DNA from: Mariprofundaceae bacterium
GTDB taxonomy: Bacteria > Pseudomonadota > Zetaproteobacteria > Mariprofundales > Mariprofundaceae
Assembly: GCA_030950875.1 (NCBI GenBank)
Contig: JAUZQS010000201.1
Span: forward strand, 1 to 6,275
Direction of reading: 5' to 3'
DNA length: 6,275 bases
Position numbers and translations under genes: made by a program. The notes under the pieces are model-generated. The model did not search any database. It worked only from the letters and a program-made list of their open reading frames with translations, and had not been told where the DNA came from. Below are positions 1 through 5,946 of the stretch, piece after piece (position 1 is the stretch's first letter; every line of letters begins with the position of its first letter).

Positions 1-134
1 GCGGCAAAGATGTAGCCTCTGCTCCATGGTATAGTCTTGGCTTAGAATATGAGGGCAGAGAGGGTGATCGAATCAATGATCATCATTTGAGCCTTGAAGA
101 GAAACACCTGCCCCAACTGGAGAGTGATTCATGA
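1..134 (+). CDS. 3' end of an unidentified upstream gene (partial)
   Basis: An open frame enters from the left edge (first full codon at 3) and ends at TGA 132-134, giving the last 43 residues of a protein. The tail contains APWYSLGLEYEGREGD followed by a hydrophilic, Glu/Asp/His-rich end. The other two forward frames close within the first 35 bases. The stop overlaps the ATG of the next gene (ATGA at 131-134), the usual sign of translational coupling, and this is the main reason to believe the frame is coding. I do not recognise the family from the tail. A subunit of a defence or restriction-modification operon is possible given the downstream genes, but nothing in the 43 residues proves it. 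Confidence 0.72.
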   Translation, partial: GKDVASAPWYSLGLEYEGREGDRINDHHLSLEEKHLPQLESDS

Positions 135-2791
135 ATAAAAAACATACCAAGGCACAATTTTGGAAATGTGCATTGCAGGTCAATCCGTACAGTTATATTA
201 CATATCGTGGTACAGATCATGGAATGTCTGAGAATGAATACAACGATGCGCTGTTGAAAGTGTGTATAGAAGAAAATATCAAAGTATTAGGCGTTGCTGA
301 TCACGGCAGAGTTGATGGTATTGATGCGATTCGTGGTTTGATGAATAAAAATGATATTCTGGTGTTCCCAGGGTTTGAAATATCCTCCAGCGAGAAGGTT
401 CATTTTGTCTGTTTGTTTGCTGAGGACACCTCTAAAGATACGCTTCATCGATATTTAGGAAATCTGGACTTGTTAGATCTGAAAGATGGCATTCGGCCAT
501 CGCGCTTGAGTGCTGAGGCATTAATAAAAAAAGTCGAAGAAGATTTAAATGGTTTTTTGTATGCTGCACACAGTACGGGTGATAGTGGTATTCTCAAACA
601 AAGATGCAATCATGTCTGGAAAACTCCGTTGTTGAAGGCTGCTCAAATTCCTGCAAGCGTAGAAGATTTAAAAAGTGTTGAAGGTGACTTTTATCGAAAA
701 GTTATCCTCAATCAAGAGTCAGTGTACAAGCGCGAAATTTCTATAGCTGTCATCAACGCCAAAGATGTGGAAGCGCCAGAGACATTGAAGTCTCCCACAG
801 CATCTTGCCTGATAAAGATGACAAACCCTGGTTTTGAATCGTTTAAGTTGGCTTTCCAGGATCCTGAATCTCGGGTTCGGCTAAACAGCGATGTTGTCGA
901 AAAATATTATTCTCGGATTGAATCTATGCGTGTGACAGGTGGCTATCTTGATGGTATCTATATTGAGTTCTCAAAGCATCTGAATTCAGTGATTGGTGGG
1001 CGCGGAACGGGAAAATCAACCTTGCTTGAATGTATCCGTTATACATTGGAACTAAAGCCCATTAGTGCCAATGCTTTGAAGCAACATAATGATATTATTA
1101 AAGAGAATTTAGGAAAATCCAAAGCTAGAGTAGAGTTAACGATCCGTTCATCAAAAATGAACGGCAAGAAGTTCACCATTGCCAGACGATATGGTGAAAG
1201 CCCTAGTGTAAAAGATGAACATGGTAGTATTTCACCTTTCGCACCTGCTGACTTAATGCCTGATATTGAGATATATGGGCAAAATGAAATTTATGAAATT
1301 GCCCAGGATGCGGGTTCTCAACGTAAGTTATTGACCAGGTTCCTTGAGGCGGGACAAACCGATAGTGAAGGAAAAATCAAAGATATCCTAAAACTGCTTG
1401 CTGATAATAGGTCAAAACTTGCAGGGGCATTAAGCAATATTGCTTCCACTGAAGATGACCTGGCACGTTTGCCTAAACTGGAAGAGCAAGTTAACCAGTT
1501 TAAATCACTTGGTCTTGAAGATAAACTCAAGGTTATTCCAATATTAGAAATAGAAAAACGACTGCTTAAACGCTCATCAGATGATGAGTTGAATAACCTT
1601 GAGCAAGCATTTTTAGCTATTCATGATGTATTGCCAGATACAGCTTTTCTTAGTGATAAAGCGCTGGAAAACCTTGCGCACGCGGATGCGTTGAGGAAAA
1701 TAAGAACTCAACTAGATAAACTAAAAGTTAATACTGAAGCCGTTTTATCGCAATGGCAGGAACAGTTTTCGGCATCAAAAACTATTATCAATAGTTTAGC
1801 TGAAGAAGTAAATAGGGGTATAGAATATGAAGAGGAGAAACTAGAGGGAACTTATAAAGAATTACCGTCTAGTGAAGGCAAGAGTGGTAGAGAAATTGGT
1901 TTGGAATTTCAGCGACTTCTGAAAGATATTGAGAAAATAAAGCCCAAACAAACCCTGGCTGCAAATCAGCAGGCTGTTGTTAAAGCACTTGAGCTTAAAC
2001 GTAAGCATTTATTGGTTGAGCTATCAGAATATCAGGTTGCACGATCTTCACAGTTTGAACGTTCGCTTAAAAAATTAAATCAGAAACTGAAAGGCAAGTT
2101 AAAACTTACAGTTAAACCTGAATCTGATCGATTACCTATTATTGAATTTCTAATGAAATGTAATTTGGATGGTGTGGGAGACAAAAGACTATCCTGGATA
2201 AGAGCACAGGATGATTTTTCTACTGTAAAACTTGCTGAGTTGATACGGTCTGGGGCAGATGCTTTGGTTGCGTGTCACTGGGGCATTACGCCTACAGTGG
2301 CAAATGCGCTGGCTAAATTGACCCATACACAGATTTTGCAGGTAGAAGAACTGGAATTACCTGATGTGATTCGTATTGAGTTAAATATTGCCCATGAGGG
2401 AACGGAGATATTCAGACTTTTGGATAGGCTATCAACAGGTCAACAGTGTACAGCTATCTTGCATCTTCTATTACTTCAAAACAAAGACCCCTTAATCATG
2501 GATCAACCTGAGGATAACTTAGATAATGCCTTTATTGCTGATCGTATTGTTGCAGAGCTACGCACTGCCAAAATCAGTCGTCAATTTATCTTTGCAACAC
2601 ATAATGCAAATATACCTGTTTTTGGTGATGCAGAGTGGATTGGTGTCTTTGATTCATTTGAAGGGCAGGCAAGGATGCCAAATGAAGCACAAGGTGCTAT
2701 TGATGTACCAAGGGTTCGTGATATGGCTGCAAATATTCTTGAAGGTGGAAAGACAGCCTTCAATCAGCGTAAAGTAAAATACGGATATTGA
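131..2791 (+). CDS. PHP-like domain fused to SMC/Rad50-like AAA ATPase (TrlF/Spaf_1101-like)
   Basis: This 886-residue protein is probably a cytoplasmic nucleic-acid-associated ATPase. Residues about 10-150 resemble a PHP metallohydrolase domain: GVADHGRVDGID (54-65), FPGFEIS (79-85), the histidine in KVHF (91) and AAHST (145-149). The first PHP motif, normally an HxH, reads ALQVNPYSY (14-22) and lacks both histidines. The ATPase follows: Walker A GGRGTGKST (289-297), a long helical, charged coiled-coil-like middle (about 410-660), an ABC-type signature RLSTGQQ (766-772), Walker B/D-loop LIMDQPEDNLD (788-798) and an H-loop FATHN (821-825). This order matches the SMC/RecN/Rad50 type, and the PHP-ATPase fusion matches proteins annotated as TrlF or Spaf_1101 family. 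The ATG is preceded by GGAG at 119-122 with 8 nt spacing and overlaps the upstream stop. The ATPase assignment is firm; a biological role in defence is inferred from the type of protein and its neighbours. Confidence 0.88.
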   Translation: MNKKHTKAQFWKCALQVNPYSYITYRGTDHGMSENEYNDALLKVCIEENIKVLGVADHGRVDGIDAIRGLMNKNDILVFPGFEISSSEKVHFVCLFAEDTSKDTLHRYLGNLDLLDLKDGIRPSRLSAEALIKKVEEDLNGFLYAAHSTGDSGILKQRCNHVWKTPLLKAAQIPASVEDLKSVEGDFYRKVILNQESVYKREISIAVINAKDVEAPETLKSPTASCLIKMTNPGFESFKLAFQDPESRVRLNSDVVEKYYSRIESMRVTGGYLDGIYIEFSKHLNSVIGGRGTGKSTLLECIRYTLELKPISANALKQHNDIIKENLGKSKARVELTIRSSKMNGKKFTIARRYGESPSVKDEHGSISPFAPADLMPDIEIYGQNEIYEIAQDAGSQRKLLTRFLEAGQTDSEGKIKDILKLLADNRSKLAGALSNIASTEDDLARLPKLEEQVNQFKSLGLEDKLKVIPILEIEKRLLKRSSDDELNNLEQAFLAIHDVLPDTAFLSDKALENLAHADALRKIRTQLDKLKVNTEAVLSQWQEQFSASKTIINSLAEEVNRGIEYEEEKLEGTYKELPSSEGKSGREIGLEFQRLLKDIEKIKPKQTLAANQQAVVKALELKRKHLLVELSEYQVARSSQFERSLKKLNQKLKGKLKLTVKPESDRLPIIEFLMKCNLDGVGDKRLSWIRAQDDFSTVKLAELIRSGADALVACHWGITPTVANALAKLTHTQILQVEELELPDVIRIELNIAHEGTEIFRLLDRLSTGQQCTAILHLLLLQNKDPLIMDQPEDNLDNAFIADRIVAELRTAKISRQFIFATHNANIPVFGDAEWIGVFDSFEGQARMPNEAQGAIDVPRVRDMAANILEGGKTAFNQRKVKYGY

Positions 2792-2793
2792 GG
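2790..2793 (+). promoter_or_regulatory. Shine-Dalgarno GAGG that fixes the start of the AlbA_2 gene
   Basis: GAGG at 2790-2793 overlaps the TGA stop of the ATPase gene (2789-2791) and lies 6 nt before GTG 2800. It supports GTG 2800 over TTG 2788, which has no purine-rich sequence at a suitable distance, and implies that ribosomes finishing the ATPase gene re-initiate here. Confidence 0.65.
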
Positions 2794-2799
2794 TGTATT

Positions 2800-4026
2800 G
2801 TGCTTAAAATAGAATTATTAGAAATTATTACAAACGGGGAGAATTCGGGTGTTGAATTCAAACGAGATGATATCCGACCGGAACAATTAGCTAAAGAAAT
2901 TGTTGCAATGGCAAACTTTCAGGGTGGTCGGGTAATCCTTGGTGTGGAGAATGATGGAACTATTCCAGGCCTTCAGAGGGAAAATCCAGAGGAATGGGTG
3001 ATGAATGTAATGCGCGATAAAATTCATCCATTGGTACTTCCTTTTTATGAAAAAATAAAAATAGATGATAATGTTTTTGTTGCAGTTATCACCTTTCCGC
3101 AGGGAGTTTCTAAGCCTTATGTATTGAGAAATCGTGGCGAAGAAAAGATATATATCCGTGTTGGAACTACATCACAATTAGCCACACGAGAGCAACAAAT
3201 GCGTTTGTTTGAAGTTGGTGGAATGTTACATACTGAGGTGTTGCCTGTCGCGAGAACTAATTCTGGTTGCCTTGATAAAGCACGATTGGAAAACTATCTG
3301 AGCGAGATCATGCATGATCCAGAAATCCCTGGAACGGATGATGAGTGGGAAAACCGATTGGCTGGCTTAGGTTTTTTGACGGAGGCTAATGGCTTATGCA
3401 CCGTTGCTGGGTTACTCCTTTTTGGCAAAAATCCAAGGCAATTTCTTAAGCAGGCTGGCCTTCGAGTCTTTGCTTTTGATGGTGTGGATAAAGAATACAT
3501 GGCGAAGCTAGACTTAATCATAGATGCACCTCTGGTTGGTCGCTGGGATACAACCGAAGCTGGCAGGCAATTGATGGATGATGGTCTTATCGAAAAGTTT
3601 ATTGATCAGATTAAGCCCTTTATTTCACAGGAGCCAGATGAAGTTGATGCAAATTTCAGACGAGAATTAGAATGGATTTATCCCCTTGATGCTGTCAGAG
3701 AAGTACTTGTTAATGCACTTGCACATAGAGACTGGACTCGTTTTGTCGATATTGAAGTAGGGGTTTACTCAGATCGAATGGAGGTGATTAGTCCAGGTGC
3801 ACTACAAAATTCTATGACGATTGAAAAAATGATTTTAGGGCAGCGTTCACCAAGAAACCCTATTATTATGGAGGTATTGCGCGATTATGGATATGTAGAT
3901 TCAAGAGGGATGGGGGTTCGCACAAAAATAATCCCTTTAATGAAAAGCATCAACCAAACAGAGCCAATATTTGAGGTGACCGAAGATTATCTTAAGACCA
4001 CGTTACTAAGAAAACCAAAAGTCTAA
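2800..4026 (+). CDS. AlbA_2 (Schlafen-type) domain / HATPase_c_4 ATP-binding protein
   Basis: This 408-residue protein has the two-domain layout of the AlbA_2/HATPase_c_4 family, often annotated as ATP-binding or RNA-binding domain proteins. The N-terminal AlbA_2 part (about 10-135) shows SGVEFKRDD (16-24), the glycine-rich stretch MANFQGGRVILGVENDG (37-53) and YIRVGTTSQLA (118-128). The C-terminal GHKL-like part (about 290-400) shows the N-box REVLVNALAHRDW (300-312), VISPGAL (329-335) and RGMGVR (369-374). Relatives often have a further winged-helix tail; this one ends about 30 residues after RGMGVR, so it is a short version. AlbA-type Schlafen folds bind or cut RNA in some relatives, but which activity applies here cannot be read from the sequence. 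GTG 2800 is the preferred start because of the GAGG 6 nt upstream; TTG 2788 would add four residues. It lies 8 nt after the ATPase gene stop, so the two are almost certainly co-expressed and may act together. Confidence 0.87.
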   Translation: MLKIELLEIITNGENSGVEFKRDDIRPEQLAKEIVAMANFQGGRVILGVENDGTIPGLQRENPEEWVMNVMRDKIHPLVLPFYEKIKIDDNVFVAVITFPQGVSKPYVLRNRGEEKIYIRVGTTSQLATREQQMRLFEVGGMLHTEVLPVARTNSGCLDKARLENYLSEIMHDPEIPGTDDEWENRLAGLGFLTEANGLCTVAGLLLFGKNPRQFLKQAGLRVFAFDGVDKEYMAKLDLIIDAPLVGRWDTTEAGRQLMDDGLIEKFIDQIKPFISQEPDEVDANFRRELEWIYPLDAVREVLVNALAHRDWTRFVDIEVGVYSDRMEVISPGALQNSMTIEKMILGQRSPRNPIIMEVLRDYGYVDSRGMGVRTKIIPLMKSINQTEPIFEVTEDYLKTTLLRKPKV

Positions 4027-4045
4027 AACCCTTGATTAGGAAATA
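4027..4045. other. 19-bp convergent junction between two operons
   Basis: Only 19 bp separate the TAA of the AlbA_2 gene (4024-4026) from the reverse-strand TAA of the HEPN-like gene (4046-4048). I see no hairpin followed by a T-run for either direction in this gap, so transcripts from the two sides may overlap at their 3' ends. Confidence 0.7.
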
Positions 4046-4423
4046 TTATGAGATATTGAGATAGTTACCCTGGGTTAAATCGGCAGATTTATGCAGGTAA
4101 TTCAAAATGCTTTTCGAATCTCGAAGAGCCTTGTTGATATCTGATCGAGTAACATCGGGCTTTTCATAGTCAGATTTTTGTCTTAACATTTTTAGGGCGT
4201 ATAACTTATTTCCGGTCATTAAATTTTTCGATTTTAGCGCATTAATAACACCATCATGACCACCCAGTGTTTGGGCACCAGTAACATCACTCGAATTAAG
4301 AAGTGCGGCATAGTATGCTCGGCTGATAATGGTTCTTGCTACAGATTGCTGAAACCCAGTGTTTGGAAGCTTTGTGTTCAGCCAACTTGAAAACTCATAA
4401 AACTCAGTTGGATTGAATGGCAT
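4046..4423 (-). CDS. small HEPN-domain-like protein, last gene of a three-gene operon
   Basis: This 125-residue, all-helical protein has the layout of small HEPN proteins. SRAYYAALL (34-42) matches the helix that in active relatives reads SRAYYAAFH. A GGHDGVI segment (54-60) is followed by LRQKSDY (80-86), like the LRxxRxxADY helix, then a final helix of about 92-112. HEPN proteins are commonly RNases or toxin partners, with a catalytic Rx4-6H motif. Here Arg35 is present but the position expected for His is Leu42, so RNase activity by the usual mechanism is doubtful; a binding or structural role is possible. The start is ATG 4423, 7 bp after the stop of the preceding gene, with only a weak ribosome-binding sequence (AAG in TTAAGCTTCCC), so translation probably depends on coupling. 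Family assignment is from motif pattern only. Confidence 0.78.
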   Translation of the reverse strand: MPFNPTEFYEFSSWLNTKLPNTGFQQSVARTIISRAYYAALLNSSDVTGAQTLGGHDGVINALKSKNLMTGNKLYALKMLRQKSDYEKPDVTRSDINKALRDSKSILNYLHKSADLTQGNYLNIS

Positions 4424-4430
4424 GGGAAGC

Positions 4431-4997
4431 TTAATAGAAGGACAGAACTACATTTTCTAGCCCATGTTCCAAGTGGTGTATTTCAATCAAATTGAAGAGT
4501 TTTTCTTCTGCTGAAAATAACGCTTCGTCATCTTCGATACCCGTATGAACTTCTACAGTTAGAACCTGCTTGTTTGCTTCTCTATCTAAATTTACTTCAA
4601 GCTTGCTATGCAGATTATCGCCAAAAATAGAACTCGATATAGAGGGCCATGCCGCCAATAGGCTAGTGGCATGCTGGTGATCTTTCAAAAAGTTGAAAAC
4701 ATCTCTTTTTGTTGAAACTAAATCGAATTGATACACTGCAAAGGCGAGCTTTTCTTGCGCTTGCGCGGCAATGCTGGCGACAGGCGGATTTGTCGGAGTG
4801 GTAGAGGCTATTCCAACCCCCGGAGTTCTCGCGATGCCAAAAGCAGCTACTGTTGATCGGAGAACGGGTTTCACGGAGTGAGCTAACCAGCTCTTCTGGG
4901 TATTAATATCAGTATTCTCACAGCCTAATATTTGCTGATGAAGAAGCGGGTTATATGCGCTATCGGTACTGGAACGATACATGAACTCTGTTGTCAT
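4431..4997 (-). CDS. uncharacterised 188-aa protein with Ala/Pro linker, middle gene of HEPN operon
   Basis: I do not recognise a named family. Three parts can be seen. Residues 1-28 contain RSSTDSAYNPLLHQQILGCE, a patterned segment. Residues about 45-82 are rich in Ala, Pro, Thr and Gly and look like a flexible linker. Residues about 85-188 form a mixed alpha/beta domain with FLKDH (103-107), SSIFGDNLHSKLEVNLD (122-138), a beta-like VLTVEVHTG (145-153) and DDEALFSAEEKLF (156-168). From memory, the FGxxxxxxLEVxxD...TVxVxT...EAL pattern resembles small accessory proteins often encoded beside HEPN-like proteins; this is a recollection, not a search result. ATG 4997 overlaps the TGA of the preceding gene (ATGA), with AAGGAG at 5009-5014 placed 11 nt upstream. 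No signal peptide or membrane segment is evident. A partner or antitoxin role for the HEPN protein is inferred from position only. Confidence 0.8.
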   Translation of the reverse strand: MTTEFMYRSSTDSAYNPLLHQQILGCENTDINTQKSWLAHSVKPVLRSTVAAFGIARTPGVGIASTTPTNPPVASIAAQAQEKLAFAVYQFDLVSTKRDVFNFLKDHQHATSLLAAWPSISSSIFGDNLHSKLEVNLDREANKQVLTVEVHTGIEDDEALFSAEEKLFNLIEIHHLEHGLENVVLSFY

Positions 4998-5758
4998 AAC
5001 CCAATCTTCTCCTTTTGATTGTCGCTGAGCAGTTCCCGAACGACTTCTTTGTTTTTGTTGTGCAGCGCTTCGAATACATCGGCTAGTTCGCTTTCTAAAT
5101 GAGTAACACTTTTCCCAGAATTAAAAATCATCTGAGTGTTGTGGTCTATAATCGTAGATATACCATCGGGTGAATCAGTAGTGCTAAGATTAAGCACGTT
5201 CAAGCACCTCTGGTCTTGCCCTAATTGCTCAAACCAACCTTGATGAACATGCCATAGGCTTCCTGATTCGAGAGCCTGTTTGGTTAGAAATCTCGATTCA
5301 GAATTTAAAACACCAGAAATATGATATGCCTCTGCACTATCCATGAATCTATCAACTGTTTGCAATGCCACCAATGCAACAGGGTTGTCTTGTTCTACGG
5401 ATGAAACCATTTTCAGCAGGTGGTTTATAGCTTTTTCAGACTCAGTTTTCCATCGGTCATAATGAAAACAGGTTGCGATAATACTGTTACCTTGAGCTCT
5501 AAGTTGCCACTCAGGTTGGCCATTCTCTCTGGTCTTTTGCATCACGATACCATTCAAATGTTCAGATTGTTCGACAGGTTTTTCATCTGTAACTTTAATC
5601 TCTACATTCATTGTGCGATTAAAGTTCGGGAACTCTTCAGAAAAAGTATCTTGGAGGCCTAAAAAATTTTCACCCGTTACTGGGCTAAATGGCTGTTCAA
5701 ATGCAATGACAAATGCCATCAATTCAATAGCGTTCTTTTTATTAATTGGTGTGCTCAC
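4994..5758 (-). CDS. TIGR04255-like protein, first gene of HEPN operon
   Basis: This protein of 254 residues has the length and layout of the sporadically distributed TIGR04255 family, whose biochemical function is unknown. Matching features are the beta-rich EWQLRAQGNSIIATCFHYDRW (83-103, allowing for a break), ALQTVDRF (131-138), LNVLNL (186-191), IIDHNTQMIF (203-212) and a C-terminal helix with FEALHNKNKEVVRELL (229-244) followed by SDN. The frame stays open back to GTG 5800, but GTG 5758 is preferred: it has AGGGG at 5765-5769, 6 nt upstream, and the protein then begins STPINKKNAIEL, just before the conserved-looking region. GTG 5800 has its AAGG only about 2 nt away. The gene overlaps the next by 4 bp and leads a three-gene transcript. 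No catalytic motif is evident. The family call is moderate confidence; coding status is high. Confidence 0.8.
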   Translation of the reverse strand: MSTPINKKNAIELMAFVIAFEQPFSPVTGENFLGLQDTFSEEFPNFNRTMNVEIKVTDEKPVEQSEHLNGIVMQKTRENGQPEWQLRAQGNSIIATCFHYDRWKTESEKAINHLLKMVSSVEQDNPVALVALQTVDRFMDSAEAYHISGVLNSESRFLTKQALESGSLWHVHQGWFEQLGQDQRCLNVLNLSTTDSPDGISTIIDHNTQMIFNSGKSVTHLESELADVFEALHNKNKEVVRELLSDNQKEKIGL

Positions 5759-5764
5759 TATCAA

Positions 5765-5769
5765 CCCCT
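5765..5769 (-). promoter_or_regulatory. Shine-Dalgarno AGGGG supporting GTG 5758 as start
   Basis: On the minus strand AGGGG lies 6 nt before GTG 5758. This spacing is near ideal and supports the shorter form of the TIGR04255-like protein over the upstream GTG at 5800. Confidence 0.55.
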
Positions 5770-5842
5770 GCGAACTAGATACCCTTCCGTTGCCTAGCAC
5801 ACCTTAATCACGTTTAGGTGGCAATTGCACTAGATGTCCGAG

Positions 5843-5870
5843 ATTATAGCTTAGTTATATGCATAGTCAT
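5843..5870 (-). promoter_or_regulatory. candidate sigma70 promoter for the HEPN operon
   Basis: The minus strand has a perfect TATAAT (5848 to 5843) with ATGACT (5870 to 5865) 16 nt upstream, matching 4 of 6 bases of the TTGACA consensus. A start about 7 nt downstream would leave a leader of roughly 75-80 nt before GTG 5758, or about 35 nt before GTG 5800. It lies in the divergent intergenic region where a promoter is needed. Confidence 0.5.
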
Positions 5871-5885
5871 CTATTAACCATTTAT

Positions 5886-5914
5886 TTGCACTGCAACATA
5901 GCCAGTGTTATAGT
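5886..5914 (+). promoter_or_regulatory. candidate sigma70 promoter for the rightward regulator-like gene
   Basis: TTGCAC (5886-5891) and TATAGT (5909-5914) are separated by exactly 17 nt. The -10 matches 5 of 6 bases and the -35 only 3 of 6. The leader to ATG 5947 would be about 25 nt. The element is almost fully covered by the dyad at 5888-5916, as expected for a repressible promoter. Confidence 0.5.
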
Positions 5915-5916
5915 GC
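5888..5916. promoter_or_regulatory. 29-bp imperfect inverted repeat, probable operator
   Basis: Two 14-base arms flank a single central base (5902). Ten of the 14 pairs are complementary: GCACT pairs with AGTGC at the outer ends (5888-5892 and 5912-5916), AACA pairs with TGTT inside (5895-5898 and 5906-5909), and G5901 pairs with C5903. The mismatches fall in two 2-base blocks, which resembles a protein-binding dyad more than an RNA hairpin. It covers the -35 to -10 region of the rightward promoter. A dimeric regulator, possibly the product of the adjacent gene, is the simplest reader. Confidence 0.6.
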
Positions 5917-5946
5917 GTTTTATTAGTTATAAATAGCGGGTAGGTT

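Noticed and set aside
1318..1530. Reverse-strand open frame of 70 codons inside the ATPase gene
   Set aside because: It lies wholly within the coiled-coil part of a well-supported gene, and its Ser/Leu/Arg-rich translation looks like an antisense shadow.
2526..2777. Open frames on both strands over the Walker B region of the ATPase gene
   Set aside because: Both overlap the conserved MDQPEDNLD and FATHN motifs of the real frame and have no supported start or recognisable product.
3294..3521. Reverse-strand open frame inside the AlbA_2 gene
   Set aside because: Shadow of a confident gene; no ribosome-binding site or independent signal.
4065..4078. Short palindrome TTACCCTGGGTTAA as a terminator
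   Set aside because: It lies inside the HEPN-like coding sequence, has no loop of useful size and no T-run follows on either strand.
5420..5807. Two forward open frames over the start of the TIGR04255-like gene
   Set aside because: They oppose a tightly packed operon with good start signals, and their translations show no domain pattern.
5821..5828. Perfect palindrome GCAATTGC as a separate operator
   Set aside because: Eight bases is short enough to occur by chance and it has no symmetric extension.
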